DNA of 54,753 nt from contig NZ_JAAILA010000018.1 of assembly GCF_010974825.1 (NCBI RefSeq), positions 1 through 54,753 of the forward strand, written 5' to 3'. Source of the stretch: Aeromonas rivipollensis. Lineage in GTDB: Bacteria; Pseudomonadota; Gammaproteobacteria; Enterobacterales; Aeromonadaceae. A program made the translations under genes and the position numbers. Positions 8,730-18,439 of the stretch are shown here, piece after piece. The notes below the pieces were generated by a model. That model was not told the DNA's origin, made no database searches, and saw only the letters and a list, made by a program, of their open reading frames with translations. The stretch's first letter is position 1. Every line of letters starts with the position of its first letter.

Positions 8730-9536
8730 TCAGAGCAAACGGGCGTGTTGCAGCACGGGCATGGTGCGTTTCAATTCGTCGACAAGGCCGGGCTCCATCT
8801 TCACCAGCACAGTGGCGGTGCCCGAATCCTGGCAGGCCAGCACCCGACCCCAGGGATCGATCACCATGCTGTGGCCCCAGGTCTGACGCCCCGTCTCGTG
8901 GCTGCCCCCCTGATTGGCGGCCACCACATAGCACTGGTTCTCGATGGCGCGGGCCCGCAGCAGCGGCTCCCAGTGCGCCTCCCCGGTCACGGCGGTGAAG
9001 GCGGCAGGCACCAGCAGCACCCGGGCACCGGCACGAGCCAGCTGGCGATAGAGCTCGGGGAAGCGCAGATCATAACAGATAGAGAGGCCGAGGGGACCAA
9101 AGGGAGAGTCCACCACCACGCACTCCTGACCGGGGCTGAAGGTCTCCGACTCCCGGTAGCGGCCGTGGTTGTCCGCCACGTCCACGTCGAACAGGTGGAT
9201 CTTGTGGTAGTGGCCCTTGAGCTCGCCGTCGGGATCGAACACCAGGGAGCTGGTGTGGATATGATCGGAACCGGCGATGGTGGTGGGCATGGCCCCGGCC
9301 ACCAGCCAGATGCCGTGGGTTTTGGCCCAATCGGCCAGTTGCTGCTGGATTGGGCCATCTCCCAGGGGTTCGGCCCCATCCAGATAACCCTGGCGCTCGC
9401 CGAACAGGGCGAAGTTTTCCGGCAGCAGCACCAGCAGGGGGCGCTCCTTGGGCAGCGCCGCCAGCTCGGCGGCAATCTGTGCCCGGTTATCCTGCCAGTG
9501 ACGACCCGAGATCAACTGTATGGCGGCTAGCCACAT
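8730..9536 (-). CDS. Carbon-nitrogen hydrolase, Nit1-like amidase
   Basis: A 268-residue nitrilase-superfamily enzyme that hydrolyses a C-N bond of an unidentified amide. Sequence closeness to Nit1/YbeM, which removes deaminated glutathione, makes metabolite repair plausible. The catalytic triad is in place: Glu40 (LLPENFALF), Lys112 (HYHKIHLFD) and Cys154 (LSICYDLRFPELY). The frame is open to 9560, but the ATG at 9536 gives the usual start MWLAAIQL. It sits between yhdP and tldD, an order also known in related marine gammaproteobacteria but lost in E. coli. All are read leftward and are probably co-transcribed. Confidence 0.9.
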   Translation of the reverse strand: MWLAAIQLISGRHWQDNRAQIAAELAALPKERPLLVLLPENFALFGERQGYLDGAEPLGDGPIQQQLADWAKTHGIWLVAGAMPTTIAGSDHIHTSSLVFDPDGELKGHYHKIHLFDVDVADNHGRYRESETFSPGQECVVVDSPFGPLGLSICYDLRFPELYRQLARAGARVLLVPAAFTAVTGEAHWEPLLRARAIENQCYVVAANQGGSHETGRQTWGHSMVIDPWGRVLACQDSGTATVLVKMEPGLVDELKRTMPVLQHARLL

Positions 9537-9656
9537 GACGCGCTCCTTGTGATGGGGCAAGCCGCCGGACTCTGCATCCTCGGCTCGCGGGGGACTCCCA
9601 GCACTATGAGGGGTTCGGGCCCGGGACGAAAGGATTTTGGCACCGGACGCCGCTCC

Positions 9657-12600
9657 TCAGCGCTGGGCTGGTCCGCCGTGCTTGGGGGTCAGCAGGAAGG
9701 GGCTGACCTCCTCGGCGGGCAAGTTGGGCGCCACCGCATCCACCGCCTGCTTCTGCTGCTGGTTGAGCTTGATGCGGGCGCGATCCCGGCCGGCCTCGAT
9801 CAGCTTGGGGGAGTCCAGCGGGCCCGAGACCCGGAAGTCGATGCGGGTCACCACATCCACCACAGGCTCCAGCAGCTTGGAGAGCGCCAGCACATAGAGC
9901 CCGGTGATCGGGGTCAGCGAGAACGCAGCCACCACCGGCAGGGTACCCCCCAGGTTCGGGGAGAAGCTCAGATCGTAATCGAGACGCCAGCGCACCAGAT
10001 CGGCGATGCCCTCGCCACGCAGGTTGCCCGCGGCTCCCTTCATGTAGAAGTCGTTGTTCTCCACCACCCCCTGCTTGATCCTGGCGGAGGCCGACATGGA
10101 CTCGAAGTAGAAGCCCTTGTCGAACACATCCCGAAAATCGAGGCGCAGCTTGCGCATCAGGGAGTCGAGGCTCAGCAGGGAGAGCAGGCGCGCCCCCTTG
10201 TCGTTGACCTCCCGCAGTGTGCCCCCCTCCAGCTGGTAATCTGCACTGCCTGCCAGGGTCGGCAAGTCCAGCCGGTAGGGCACGTCACGCCAGCTGAGAT
10301 CCAGTGCCAGCTTGCCCGGCGCGTCGCCTATGGGCGAGGTGAAGCCGAGTCGCTTGAGCAGCAGCTCGCTGTTCTGGGTGCTGAGGTGGGCGCGGGCCCG
10401 GGTCTGCATCTGGCCGGGCTGCGCCAGCCACTCGGCGCTGCCGCTCAGGGTGCTGCCGGCGAGCCGCATCTCCAGCCCCTTGAGAGCGAGCCGGTTGGCG
10501 CCTGGCACCAGTTCCCCTTTGAGCTCCCCGAGGGGCAGGGCGCCGAAGCGGCAATCCACGCAGCTGAAGGTGAGCCAGGGAATGGCATCCATGATGGCCT
10601 TGTCCTGCCTCGCATCGGGCTCGGGGCTGAGGTCGGATCCCTTGCCCGACCAATGAATACGGGCGAACTTGGCATCCATGGGCTGCCTGTCCGTCACGGG
10701 AATGCGCACCACCCCCATCACCTCGGGGCTGTCGATCATCACCTCGGTGGCCAGGTTCACCGGCCCCACGGTGAAGTGCACCGCCTTGAGATTGGCGCTG
10801 CCGATATCGGCCCGGGCGAGCAGGCCATCGACCCACCACTCCTGAGGCAGGAAGGCGGGGCCGACCACCGCATTGCCGCTGCTCCCCGCCCCCTTGCCCG
10901 GCCACCAGCGCGTGAGCCGTGCCAGCCAGCCGGCCACGTCGGCCTGGGGCTGATTGATGGCGAGCAGCATGGGCTTGTCTTGCAGCACCCGGGCCCCGGG
11001 CTGACCGACGTTGACCCGCACCCGGCTGAGGTAGGGAGCCCCCTCGCCGTACACCAGCCGGCTCTGCATATCCACATCGGCCCCCAGCACGGCGCGAATG
11101 TCGGCGCTGCCGTCGCGGCCCCGTGCCGTTACCTTGAGGGGGAGCTGGCTCCCGGCCGCCTTGGTCAGCGGCACCGGCAGATCCAGCCCCATCCCCTGCA
11201 GGTTGGAGTCCAGCGCCAGCTGGAAGCTGAAGGCCTTGTTCTCGGGCAGGGTCAACCCCAGGGTCCCCGTCCAGTTGCTGCGCCCCTTGAGCATCTCGAG
11301 GGCGGGAATGTCCTGGCGCTGGCGACTGCTGTCCCAGAGTCCCTTGAACTTGAGATCCGCCTGATAGCCGTGGGGCAGCTGCTTGCCCCGATAATCCAGG
11401 GTCAGCGGCTGGTTCCACAGGCTGGCCTTGAGATTGCTGAAGTGCGTGTGTTCGTTGTCATATTCGAGTCGTCCCTGCACCTTCTCCAGGGGCAGATCCA
11501 GGGTGGCGATCCTGACGCTGTTGTCATGGAAGTTCGCCTCTCCGCTGGCCTTGACCTCGCCCTTGCCACCCAGCGGTATGTCCAGCTTGACCGTGCCATC
11601 CATGGGGCCGCGGATCTCGATCTCCCGCAGTGCCTGACCCACGGAGCCCGCGAGGGGAGACTCCTGCAGGTAACCGCTGATGGCCTGCCCCTCTCCCTGG
11701 ACCTTGGCATCCACGTAGAGGTGCGCCCCGGGGGAGAGATCCGGGATCCAGGCATGCACAGCGTCGGATCTGGCCTTGCCGAGCCGGGTGGCGCTGCTGC
11801 GCATGTCCAGACCCGCGTTCTGGAACAGGAGGTCTATCTGCAGCTCGGTGAGCGGCAGCCAACCGGGGAAGAACTCGTAGGTGGCCTGCTCCAGCGGCAC
11901 GGCGACCTGGAAGACCCCCTTGCCGTTGTCATAGGGGAAATCGCGGAACTCGCCGTACCAGAGCAGGTCTGCCCCCTTGGCCTTGCCCCCCTTGATGGCG
12001 CCGCTCAGGTAGTCCACCAGGCCGTCGCTCATCACGGCCAGCGGATAGTAGCGATCCGCATGGGCCGCATTCTTCACGTCGATGCGGCCGGTCAGGGCGA
12101 GGAAGGGGTGCTCGAACAGCTCGAGGCGGAAGCGGCTGGCGAGGGTCAAGTCCTCGTTATCCAGCGCTATATCCTGGCCGTAGAGCACCCAGCCTTGCGT
12201 CTCGCGCCACCAGTCGAGGCGCGCAAAGAGGCTGTCGACCGGGATAGGCACCTTGAAGTGACGGGCGGGATCCACCTTGCCCTTGCCCAGGGTCAGGCGG
12301 GCGCTGCCCCCGGCCGGGGTCAGCCAGAAGTCGCCGTCCAGTTTCTGCAGCCCTGGCACGTCGTGCCAGGCCTTGGTCTCGAAGCCCCTGAGCTGTCCGC
12401 TCAGGGAGAGCCCCTGCCAGTCGCCATCGGCCTGCAGCACCAGCTCCTGCACCTTGCCCTTGGGTTGGGTGTGCTTGAGGGTGTTGGTCAGGCTGGGATA
12501 GAGGCCCGAGACCAGCTGGCTCAGGTTGGCCATCTGGTTGAGATCGATGGCGGGCACATAGCCCTGGATGCGGGAGCCGACCCGCTCGAGCTGCAACCGG

Positions 12601-13559
12601 CTCTGCAGCCAGGTCGCCCCATCGAGCTTGAAGGTCACGTCATGGCTGGCGAGCTGCCACTCCTCACCGTCGCGCCGCAGCTGGATCTTGCCCCCCTGCA
12701 GATCGAGCCGGTGCGGCTCGCCCTTGACCTCGTCTTTCCAGATCAGGTGGTTGTTGCCAAAGGCCAGCAGGGAGTTGCCGAGCCTGCCCCCCTCGAACTC
12801 GCTCCACAGCTGGAAGTCGAGCTGGCCGGTCACCTTGGGTTCGCCGGCGTGGATCCGCGCCAGCATGGGGCTGATGTCCAGCTCGCTGGCCCCCAGGTAG
12901 AGCTGGCCCTTGAGCCTGTCGAGGCGCACTTGCGGGGCATCCACGTCGATGATGAGATCGATGGCGCTCTCACCCACCCCGTTGATGAGGTAGGCCTTGC
13001 CCACCCCCTGATGGCGCTTGCCGCGATTCTGCCAGCGCAGCTGGGCGATGTTGAGGGCACGCACCTCCCCCAGCGCCGTGGTCACGCTCAGGCGGCTGTC
13101 ATGAATATCGAAGGTGGAGAGCTGGGTCAGCAGGAAGCGCAGCAGGGCCCGCTGCTGATCCGGGCTCTTCTCGCCGGTCGGGGCGGCCGGCTGCGCCAGA
13201 TCCAGCGCTATGTCGCCGTCGCTCAGCAGCAGCTGGCCGAACACCGGTTTCCAGTCGTTGAGGGAGCGCCAGAAGTCGAGGTGGGCCCACACCTTGCCGA
13301 GGCGCAGGGAGAAGCGCCCCGAATCGGGGGCGATGACCAGCCCTTGCAGCTCGAGGGCCGGGCCGCGCTGGGTCCAGCTCAACCCGACGTGCTCGACGCT
13401 CACCTCCAGCTGGCTGTCGCCAAGCAGGGTGGCGATCAGCGCCTGCCTGTGCTGGTTGAGCAGGGGGCCGCCAAGGCGTACCACGCTGACCAGGATGGCC
13501 AGCAGCACGAAGAAGACCCCGAGGGCTAACCAGCCCCGACTCAGCCAGCGGTAGATCAA
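9657..13559 (-). CDS. yhdP: YhdP family AsmA-like envelope protein
   Basis: A 1300-residue AsmA/TamB-like protein. One N-terminal membrane helix (about residues 12-30, WLALGVFFVLLAILVSVVRL) anchors a very long periplasmic region rich in beta-strand repeats, ending in the AsmA-like C-terminal domain (VSGPLDSPKLIE). E. coli YhdP, of similar size, forms a hydrophobic groove that carries phospholipid from inner to outer membrane, overlapping with TamB and YdbH. The start is a TTG directly after the rng stop (TAATTG), so translation is probably coupled to rng. The protein ends in a Lys/Gln/Ala-rich tail. A 1326-codon frame on the opposite strand is only its shadow. Confidence 0.93.
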   Translation of the reverse strand: MIYRWLSRGWLALGVFFVLLAILVSVVRLGGPLLNQHRQALIATLLGDSQLEVSVEHVGLSWTQRGPALELQGLVIAPDSGRFSLRLGKVWAHLDFWRSLNDWKPVFGQLLLSDGDIALDLAQPAAPTGEKSPDQQRALLRFLLTQLSTFDIHDSRLSVTTALGEVRALNIAQLRWQNRGKRHQGVGKAYLINGVGESAIDLIIDVDAPQVRLDRLKGQLYLGASELDISPMLARIHAGEPKVTGQLDFQLWSEFEGGRLGNSLLAFGNNHLIWKDEVKGEPHRLDLQGGKIQLRRDGEEWQLASHDVTFKLDGATWLQSRLQLERVGSRIQGYVPAIDLNQMANLSQLVSGLYPSLTNTLKHTQPKGKVQELVLQADGDWQGLSLSGQLRGFETKAWHDVPGLQKLDGDFWLTPAGGSARLTLGKGKVDPARHFKVPIPVDSLFARLDWWRETQGWVLYGQDIALDNEDLTLASRFRLELFEHPFLALTGRIDVKNAAHADRYYPLAVMSDGLVDYLSGAIKGGKAKGADLLWYGEFRDFPYDNGKGVFQVAVPLEQATYEFFPGWLPLTELQIDLLFQNAGLDMRSSATRLGKARSDAVHAWIPDLSPGAHLYVDAKVQGEGQAISGYLQESPLAGSVGQALREIEIRGPMDGTVKLDIPLGGKGEVKASGEANFHDNSVRIATLDLPLEKVQGRLEYDNEHTHFSNLKASLWNQPLTLDYRGKQLPHGYQADLKFKGLWDSSRQRQDIPALEMLKGRSNWTGTLGLTLPENKAFSFQLALDSNLQGMGLDLPVPLTKAAGSQLPLKVTARGRDGSADIRAVLGADVDMQSRLVYGEGAPYLSRVRVNVGQPGARVLQDKPMLLAINQPQADVAGWLARLTRWWPGKGAGSSGNAVVGPAFLPQEWWVDGLLARADIGSANLKAVHFTVGPVNLATEVMIDSPEVMGVVRIPVTDRQPMDAKFARIHWSGKGSDLSPEPDARQDKAIMDAIPWLTFSCVDCRFGALPLGELKGELVPGANRLALKGLEMRLAGSTLSGSAEWLAQPGQMQTRARAHLSTQNSELLLKRLGFTSPIGDAPGKLALDLSWRDVPYRLDLPTLAGSADYQLEGGTLREVNDKGARLLSLLSLDSLMRKLRLDFRDVFDKGFYFESMSASARIKQGVVENNDFYMKGAAGNLRGEGIADLVRWRLDYDLSFSPNLGGTLPVVAAFSLTPITGLYVLALSKLLEPVVDVVTRIDFRVSGPLDSPKLIEAGRDRARIKLNQQQKQAVDAVAPNLPAEEVSPFLLTPKHGGPAQR

Positions 13560-15029
13560 TTACATCATCACCACATCGAATTGTTCCTGCCCACAGAGCG
13601 GCTCCGTCACCACCCTGACCTGCTTGCCGATGAAGACTTCCAGCTCGGCCAGACTGTGGGACTCCTCCCCCCGCAGGTAATCGGCCACCGAGGGGGCCGC
13701 ATAGACGGTGAACTGATCCGCATCGTAGGCACGGTTGACCCGGATGATCTCCCGCAGGATCTCGAAGCAGACCGACTCCACCGTCTTGACCCGGCCGCGC
13801 CCCTTGCACTCGGGGCACTCGGAGCAGAGCACGTGTTCCAGGCTCTCCCGGGTGCGCTTGCGGGTCATCTCCACCAGCCCGAGCTGGGAGAAGCCGTTGA
13901 CGTTGGTCTTGGCCCTGTCTTTCGCCAGCGCCAGCTCCAGGCTGTGCAGCACCCGGCGGCGGTGATCCTCGGACTGCATGTCGATGAAGTCGATGATGAT
14001 GATGCCGCCGAGGTTGCGCAACCGCAGGTGGCGGGCGATGGCGGCGGTGGCCTCGACGTTGGTGTTGAAGATGGTCTCTTCCAGGTTGCGATGGCCCACG
14101 AAGGCACCTGTGTTGATGTCCACCGTGGTCATGGCTTCGGTCTGGTCGATGATGAGGTAGCCGCCGGATTTCAGCTCCACCTTGCGCTCCAGGGCGCGCT
14201 GGATCTCGTTCTCCACGTCGTAGAGATCGAAGATGGGCGACTCGCCGGAGTAGTACTCCAGCTTGTTGGCGAGCTCGGGCACATACTCCCCGGTGAAATG
14301 CGAGAGCAGCTCGAAGCTCTGGCGCGAGTCGACCCGGATCTTGTCGAGCTCGGCGCCGACGAAGTCGCGCACCACCCGGAAGGCCAGGCTGGGATCCTCG
14401 TAGAGGATCTTGCAGGGCGGGTACTTCTGCTTGCGCTCCAGGATCTTGCGCCACAACCGCTTCAAGAAGGCGGCGTCCTGCTCCAGCTCCTGCTCCCCCA
14501 CCCCTTCGGCGGCGGTGCGGATGATGTAGCCACCCAGCTCGTCCACATAGCCCGCCACGGTGCGCTTGAGGCGTTCCCGCTCAGCTTCGGACTCGATACG
14601 CTGGGAGACGCCGACGTGGGCACTGCCCGGCATGAAGACCAGGTAGCGGGACGGCAGTGTGATGTCGGTGGTGAGGCGGGCACCCTTGGTGCCCAGCGGG
14701 TCTTTCACCACCTGCACCATGATGTCCTGGCCCTGACGCACCAGCTCGGCGATGTTGCCCGCCTGGAACTGCTCCTTCTCCTTGATCGCCACGCACTCGG
14801 TGTGGGGCACAATGTCGGAGGCGTGCAGGAAGGCGGCCTTGTCCATGCCGATGTCGACGAAGGCGGCCTGCATGCCGGGCAGCACACGGCTGATCTTGCC
14901 CTTGTAGATGTTGCCCACTATGCCGCGCTTGGCCTGACGTTCTACATGCACTTCCTGCAGCAGCCCGTTCTCGACCAGGGCGACCCGGGTCTCTGAGGGG
15001 GTGACGTTCACCAGCAGTTCTACTGACAT
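13560..15029 (-). CDS. rng: Ribonuclease G
   Basis: RNase G is a 5'-end-sensing endoribonuclease that matures the 5' end of 16S rRNA and turns over mRNAs. The 489 residues match the normal length. After SVELLVNVTPSETRVALVENG comes the S1 RNA-binding domain (about 38-120: GNIYKGKISRVLPGMQAAFVD), then the 5' sensor and the DNase I-like catalytic region with MTTVDINTG (first metal-binding Asp) and IIIIDFIDM (second), and the zinc-link cysteines in CSECPECKGRG. It lies between maf and yhdP as in E. coli (mreBCD-yhdE-rng-yhdP). Confidence 0.97.
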   Translation of the reverse strand: MSVELLVNVTPSETRVALVENGLLQEVHVERQAKRGIVGNIYKGKISRVLPGMQAAFVDIGMDKAAFLHASDIVPHTECVAIKEKEQFQAGNIAELVRQGQDIMVQVVKDPLGTKGARLTTDITLPSRYLVFMPGSAHVGVSQRIESEAERERLKRTVAGYVDELGGYIIRTAAEGVGEQELEQDAAFLKRLWRKILERKQKYPPCKILYEDPSLAFRVVRDFVGAELDKIRVDSRQSFELLSHFTGEYVPELANKLEYYSGESPIFDLYDVENEIQRALERKVELKSGGYLIIDQTEAMTTVDINTGAFVGHRNLEETIFNTNVEATAAIARHLRLRNLGGIIIIDFIDMQSEDHRRRVLHSLELALAKDRAKTNVNGFSQLGLVEMTRKRTRESLEHVLCSECPECKGRGRVKTVESVCFEILREIIRVNRAYDADQFTVYAAPSVADYLRGEESHSLAELEVFIGKQVRVVTEPLCGQEQFDVVMM

Positions 15030-15108
15030 AAGTTACCTTGCCTTTCTAGTTTTGAATTCTGGCACGACGAACAATGGGTAACTCAGCAGCGAACTGCTGA
15101 CGAGGGGA

Positions 15109-15702
15109 TTACCGAGTCTGCTCGAGGTGCTGCTTGATCAACAGATCCGTCTCCAGCAGGGGCAGGCCGACCACGGCGCTGTAGCTCCCCTCGATGCGGC
15201 TGACGAACTTGCCGGCTATTCCCTGGATGGCATAGGCACCGGCCTTGTCGCAGGGTTCACCCGTGCGCCAGTAGGCCTCTATTTCGGCCTCGTCCAGCTT
15301 GCGGAAGGCCACATTGGTGGTCACCAGCCGCACGTCGCAGCGCTCCGGGGTGGCCAGTGCCACCGCCGTCATCACCTGATGGACCTTGCCGGAGAGTGCC
15401 TCCAGCATGTCCTTGGCATCGAGCAGGTCGGAGGGTTTCTCCAGCACCCTGTCCCCCAGCACCACTATGGTGTCGGCGCCCAGCACAGGCAATGCGGTCG
15501 GGGCCGCGGCCACACCGGCCATCGCCTTGTCACGGGCGAGCCGGCAGACGTAATCCTGGGGCTTTTCGCCCGCTTCCCGCTGCTCGGGCACATCCAGCCT
15601 GAGCACCTCGAAACGGTAGCCCAGCTGGGTCAGCAGTTCGTGCCGGCGGGGCGAGCCCGAGGCGAGATAGAGTTGCAGTTCGTTGTGCTTGTTCATATTC
15701 AC
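15109..15702 (-). CDS. yhdE: Maf family nucleoside triphosphate pyrophosphatase
   Basis: Maf/YhdE hydrolyses dTTP, UTP and modified pyrimidine triphosphates to monophosphates and may act as a house-cleaning enzyme linked to septum formation. The 197 residues carry the Maf signature [19 protein letters not shown], the [10 protein letters not shown] metal-binding strand and the [16 protein letters not shown] motif. Two starts are possible, ATG at 15702 or at 15696. It follows mreD and precedes rng. A diverged copy of its own 5' end lies just upstream (15713-15748). Confidence 0.94.
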   Translation of the reverse strand: MNMNKHNELQLYLASGSPRRHELLTQLGYRFEVLRLDVPEQREAGEKPQDYVCRLARDKAMAGVAAAPTALPVLGADTIVVLGDRVLEKPSDLLDAKDMLEALSGKVHQVMTAVALATPERCDVRLVTTNVAFRKLDEAEIEAYWRTGEPCDKAGAYAIQGIAGKFVSRIEGSYSAVVGLPLLETDLLIKQHLEQTR

Positions 15703-15712
15703 TCAATGAGAT

Positions 15713-15748
15713 GAGACGCAGTTACAATCCGTTGTTTTTGCTCATGTT
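15713..15748 (-). pseudogene. Echo of the maf 5' end after mreD
   Basis: Directly after the mreD stop codon, the stretch from AAC ATG AGC to CGTCTC aligns without gaps to the maf start 49 bases further on; I count about 26 of 36 identical bases. It encodes MSKNNGL and stops, against MNKHNELQL in maf. The bases before it (AAGTGAACATGA versus GAGTGAATATGA) also match, so the copied unit seems to include the mreD-maf junction. Weakest of the boundary echoes. Confidence 0.45.
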
Positions 15749-16233
15749 CACTTGATATTGAAGCGACGGCGTACCTTGCGCAAGACCATAAAAATCCAGG
15801 GCCATATTAACATCGTTGTCAACGTCGACCAAAAATAGGCCAGGTTGAGGCTGGCACGGCTGAACAGATGCTCGGCCCAGAACACGGTGATCTTGCCCAC
15901 CAGGGAGAGCAGACCGATGATCAGCGCCTGCTGCCAGAGGGAGAAATTGCGGATCTTCTGGAACTGGAAGGCCGCCAGATAGGTGGTGATGGCCATGGCC
16001 ATGGCCCGCACGCCGAGGGTGCTGCCGAGCAGCACATCCAGCAGCAGGCCCGCCACCCAGGCGGTGCCGACGTTGGTGCGGTGCGGCAACGCCAGCGCCC
16101 AGTAGATGAGCACCATGGCGAGCCAGTCCGGCCGGAAGGGTTCGAATTGAAAGGGAAGCGGCAGGATCGAGAGGCACAGGGCCAGCAGGATCGAACACCA
16201 GATCCAGATCCTGCCGCTGGCGGGTTGCAGCAT
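15748..16233 (-). CDS. mreD: Rod shape-determining protein MreD
   Basis: A 161-residue inner-membrane protein with about five hydrophobic helices; part of the elongasome that links MreB filaments to peptidoglycan synthases. Length and pattern (SGRIWIWCSILLALCLSILP, PFRPDWLAMVLIYWALALPH) match the family. Its ATG overlaps the mreC stop (TGATG), indicating translational coupling. Its stop is followed at once by the maf echo. Confidence 0.95.
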   Translation of the reverse strand: MLQPASGRIWIWCSILLALCLSILPLPFQFEPFRPDWLAMVLIYWALALPHRTNVGTAWVAGLLLDVLLGSTLGVRAMAMAITTYLAAFQFQKIRNFSLWQQALIIGLLSLVGKITVFWAEHLFSRASLNLAYFWSTLTTMLIWPWIFMVLRKVRRRFNIK

Positions 16234-17141
16234 CAGCGCGTCGCCTCCGCCGCCGAAGTGGCCGTCGCCGCAGAGGGCGCAGCCGCAGGCGTCATGGCCT
16301 CGTCGTCATGCACTTCCGGCTTCTTGTCGGTCCACAGCAGCAGCAGGTAACGCAACCTGTCCAGTGCCACCAGGGGCCTGGCCTCGATCTGGGCGAAGGG
16401 CTTGCCCTCCACATAATCGGATCGGGTCACGGTCGCCACCGGATAGCCTTCCGGGAAGCGGCCGCCGAGGCCCGAGGTGACCAGCAGATCGCCGACCTGG
16501 ACGTCGGTGTTGCGCGGCAGGTTGCGCAGCTCCAGCTTGTCCAGCTCGCCGCTGCCGGAGGCGATGGCGCGCAGATCGTTGCGCAGCACCCGCACCGGAA
16601 TGCCGTGGCTGGAGTCGGTGATGAGCAGGACGCGGCTGGTGGTGGAGCCCACGTGGAGCACCTGACCGACCACCCCCTGATCGTTGATCACCGGCTGGCC
16701 GTTATAGACGCCGTCCAGCGCCCCCTTGTTGATCAGCACCTGATGGCTGAAGGGGTCGGAATCCACCGACAGCAGCTCGGCCACCATCTTGCGGGACTCC
16801 TTGTGCACCGGCGACCCGAGCAGCTCGCGCAGGCGCTGGTTCTCGTGTTCCAGCTGATCCAGCTTGAGCAGGCGGGAGCGCAGGGTGAACAGTTGCTGCT
16901 CCTGCTGCTTGGTCTGCTCGATCAGGCTGGATCGGGTCTGCACCTGGGTCGACATGGTGTCGAGCAGGATACCGGGAGCATTGGCGATGTATTGCAGCGG
17001 GCTGACGAGGGAACTCAGATAGACGCGGACGTGCGTAAACACACCGAAGCGGGAATCCGCGACGATGGCAGCGACAGAGATGATGACGGCGAGAAACAAC
17101 CGTAACTGAAGCGAAGGGCCTCTACCAAAGATGGGTTTCAT
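16233..17141 (-). CDS. mreC: Rod shape-determining protein MreC
   Basis: Bitopic membrane scaffold of the elongasome. The 302 residues show a short cytoplasmic N-terminus (MKPIFGRGPSLQLR), one membrane helix (about 11-28), a coiled coil (about 65-108, QQEQQLFTLRSRLLKLDQLE) and the two beta-barrel domains with VINDQGVVGQV and VGDLLVTSGLGGRFPEGYPV. A Pro/Ala/Thr-rich tail of about 25 residues follows. No clear Shine-Dalgarno precedes the ATG, and an intrinsic terminator lies only 8 bases upstream, so expression relative to mreB probably depends on read-through. Confidence 0.95.
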   Translation of the reverse strand: MKPIFGRGPSLQLRLFLAVIISVAAIVADSRFGVFTHVRVYLSSLVSPLQYIANAPGILLDTMSTQVQTRSSLIEQTKQQEQQLFTLRSRLLKLDQLEHENQRLRELLGSPVHKESRKMVAELLSVDSDPFSHQVLINKGALDGVYNGQPVINDQGVVGQVLHVGSTTSRVLLITDSSHGIPVRVLRNDLRAIASGSGELDKLELRNLPRNTDVQVGDLLVTSGLGGRFPEGYPVATVTRSDYVEGKPFAQIEARPLVALDRLRYLLLLWTDKKPEVHDDEAMTPAAAPSAATATSAAEATR

Positions 17142-17148
17142 GAGTCGT

Positions 17149-17176
17149 CAAAAAAGAGCCGGCGCTCGGCCGGCTT
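17149..17176 (-). terminator. Intrinsic terminator between mreB and mreC
   Basis: Minus-strand hairpin AGCCGGC / GCCGGCT with a 5-base loop, followed by six T. It stands 7 bases past the mreB stop and 8 bases before the mreC start, a likely attenuator that lowers mreCD relative to mreB. Confidence 0.85.
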
Positions 17177-17182
17177 TGGGTC

Positions 17183-18439
<1,257 letters not shown>

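Noticed and set aside
9549..13529. 1326-codon plus-strand frame
   Set aside because: It is the antisense shadow of yhdP. Its translation is low-complexity (Gly, His, Gln, Leu rich) with no domain; yhdP has a clear membrane anchor and family match.
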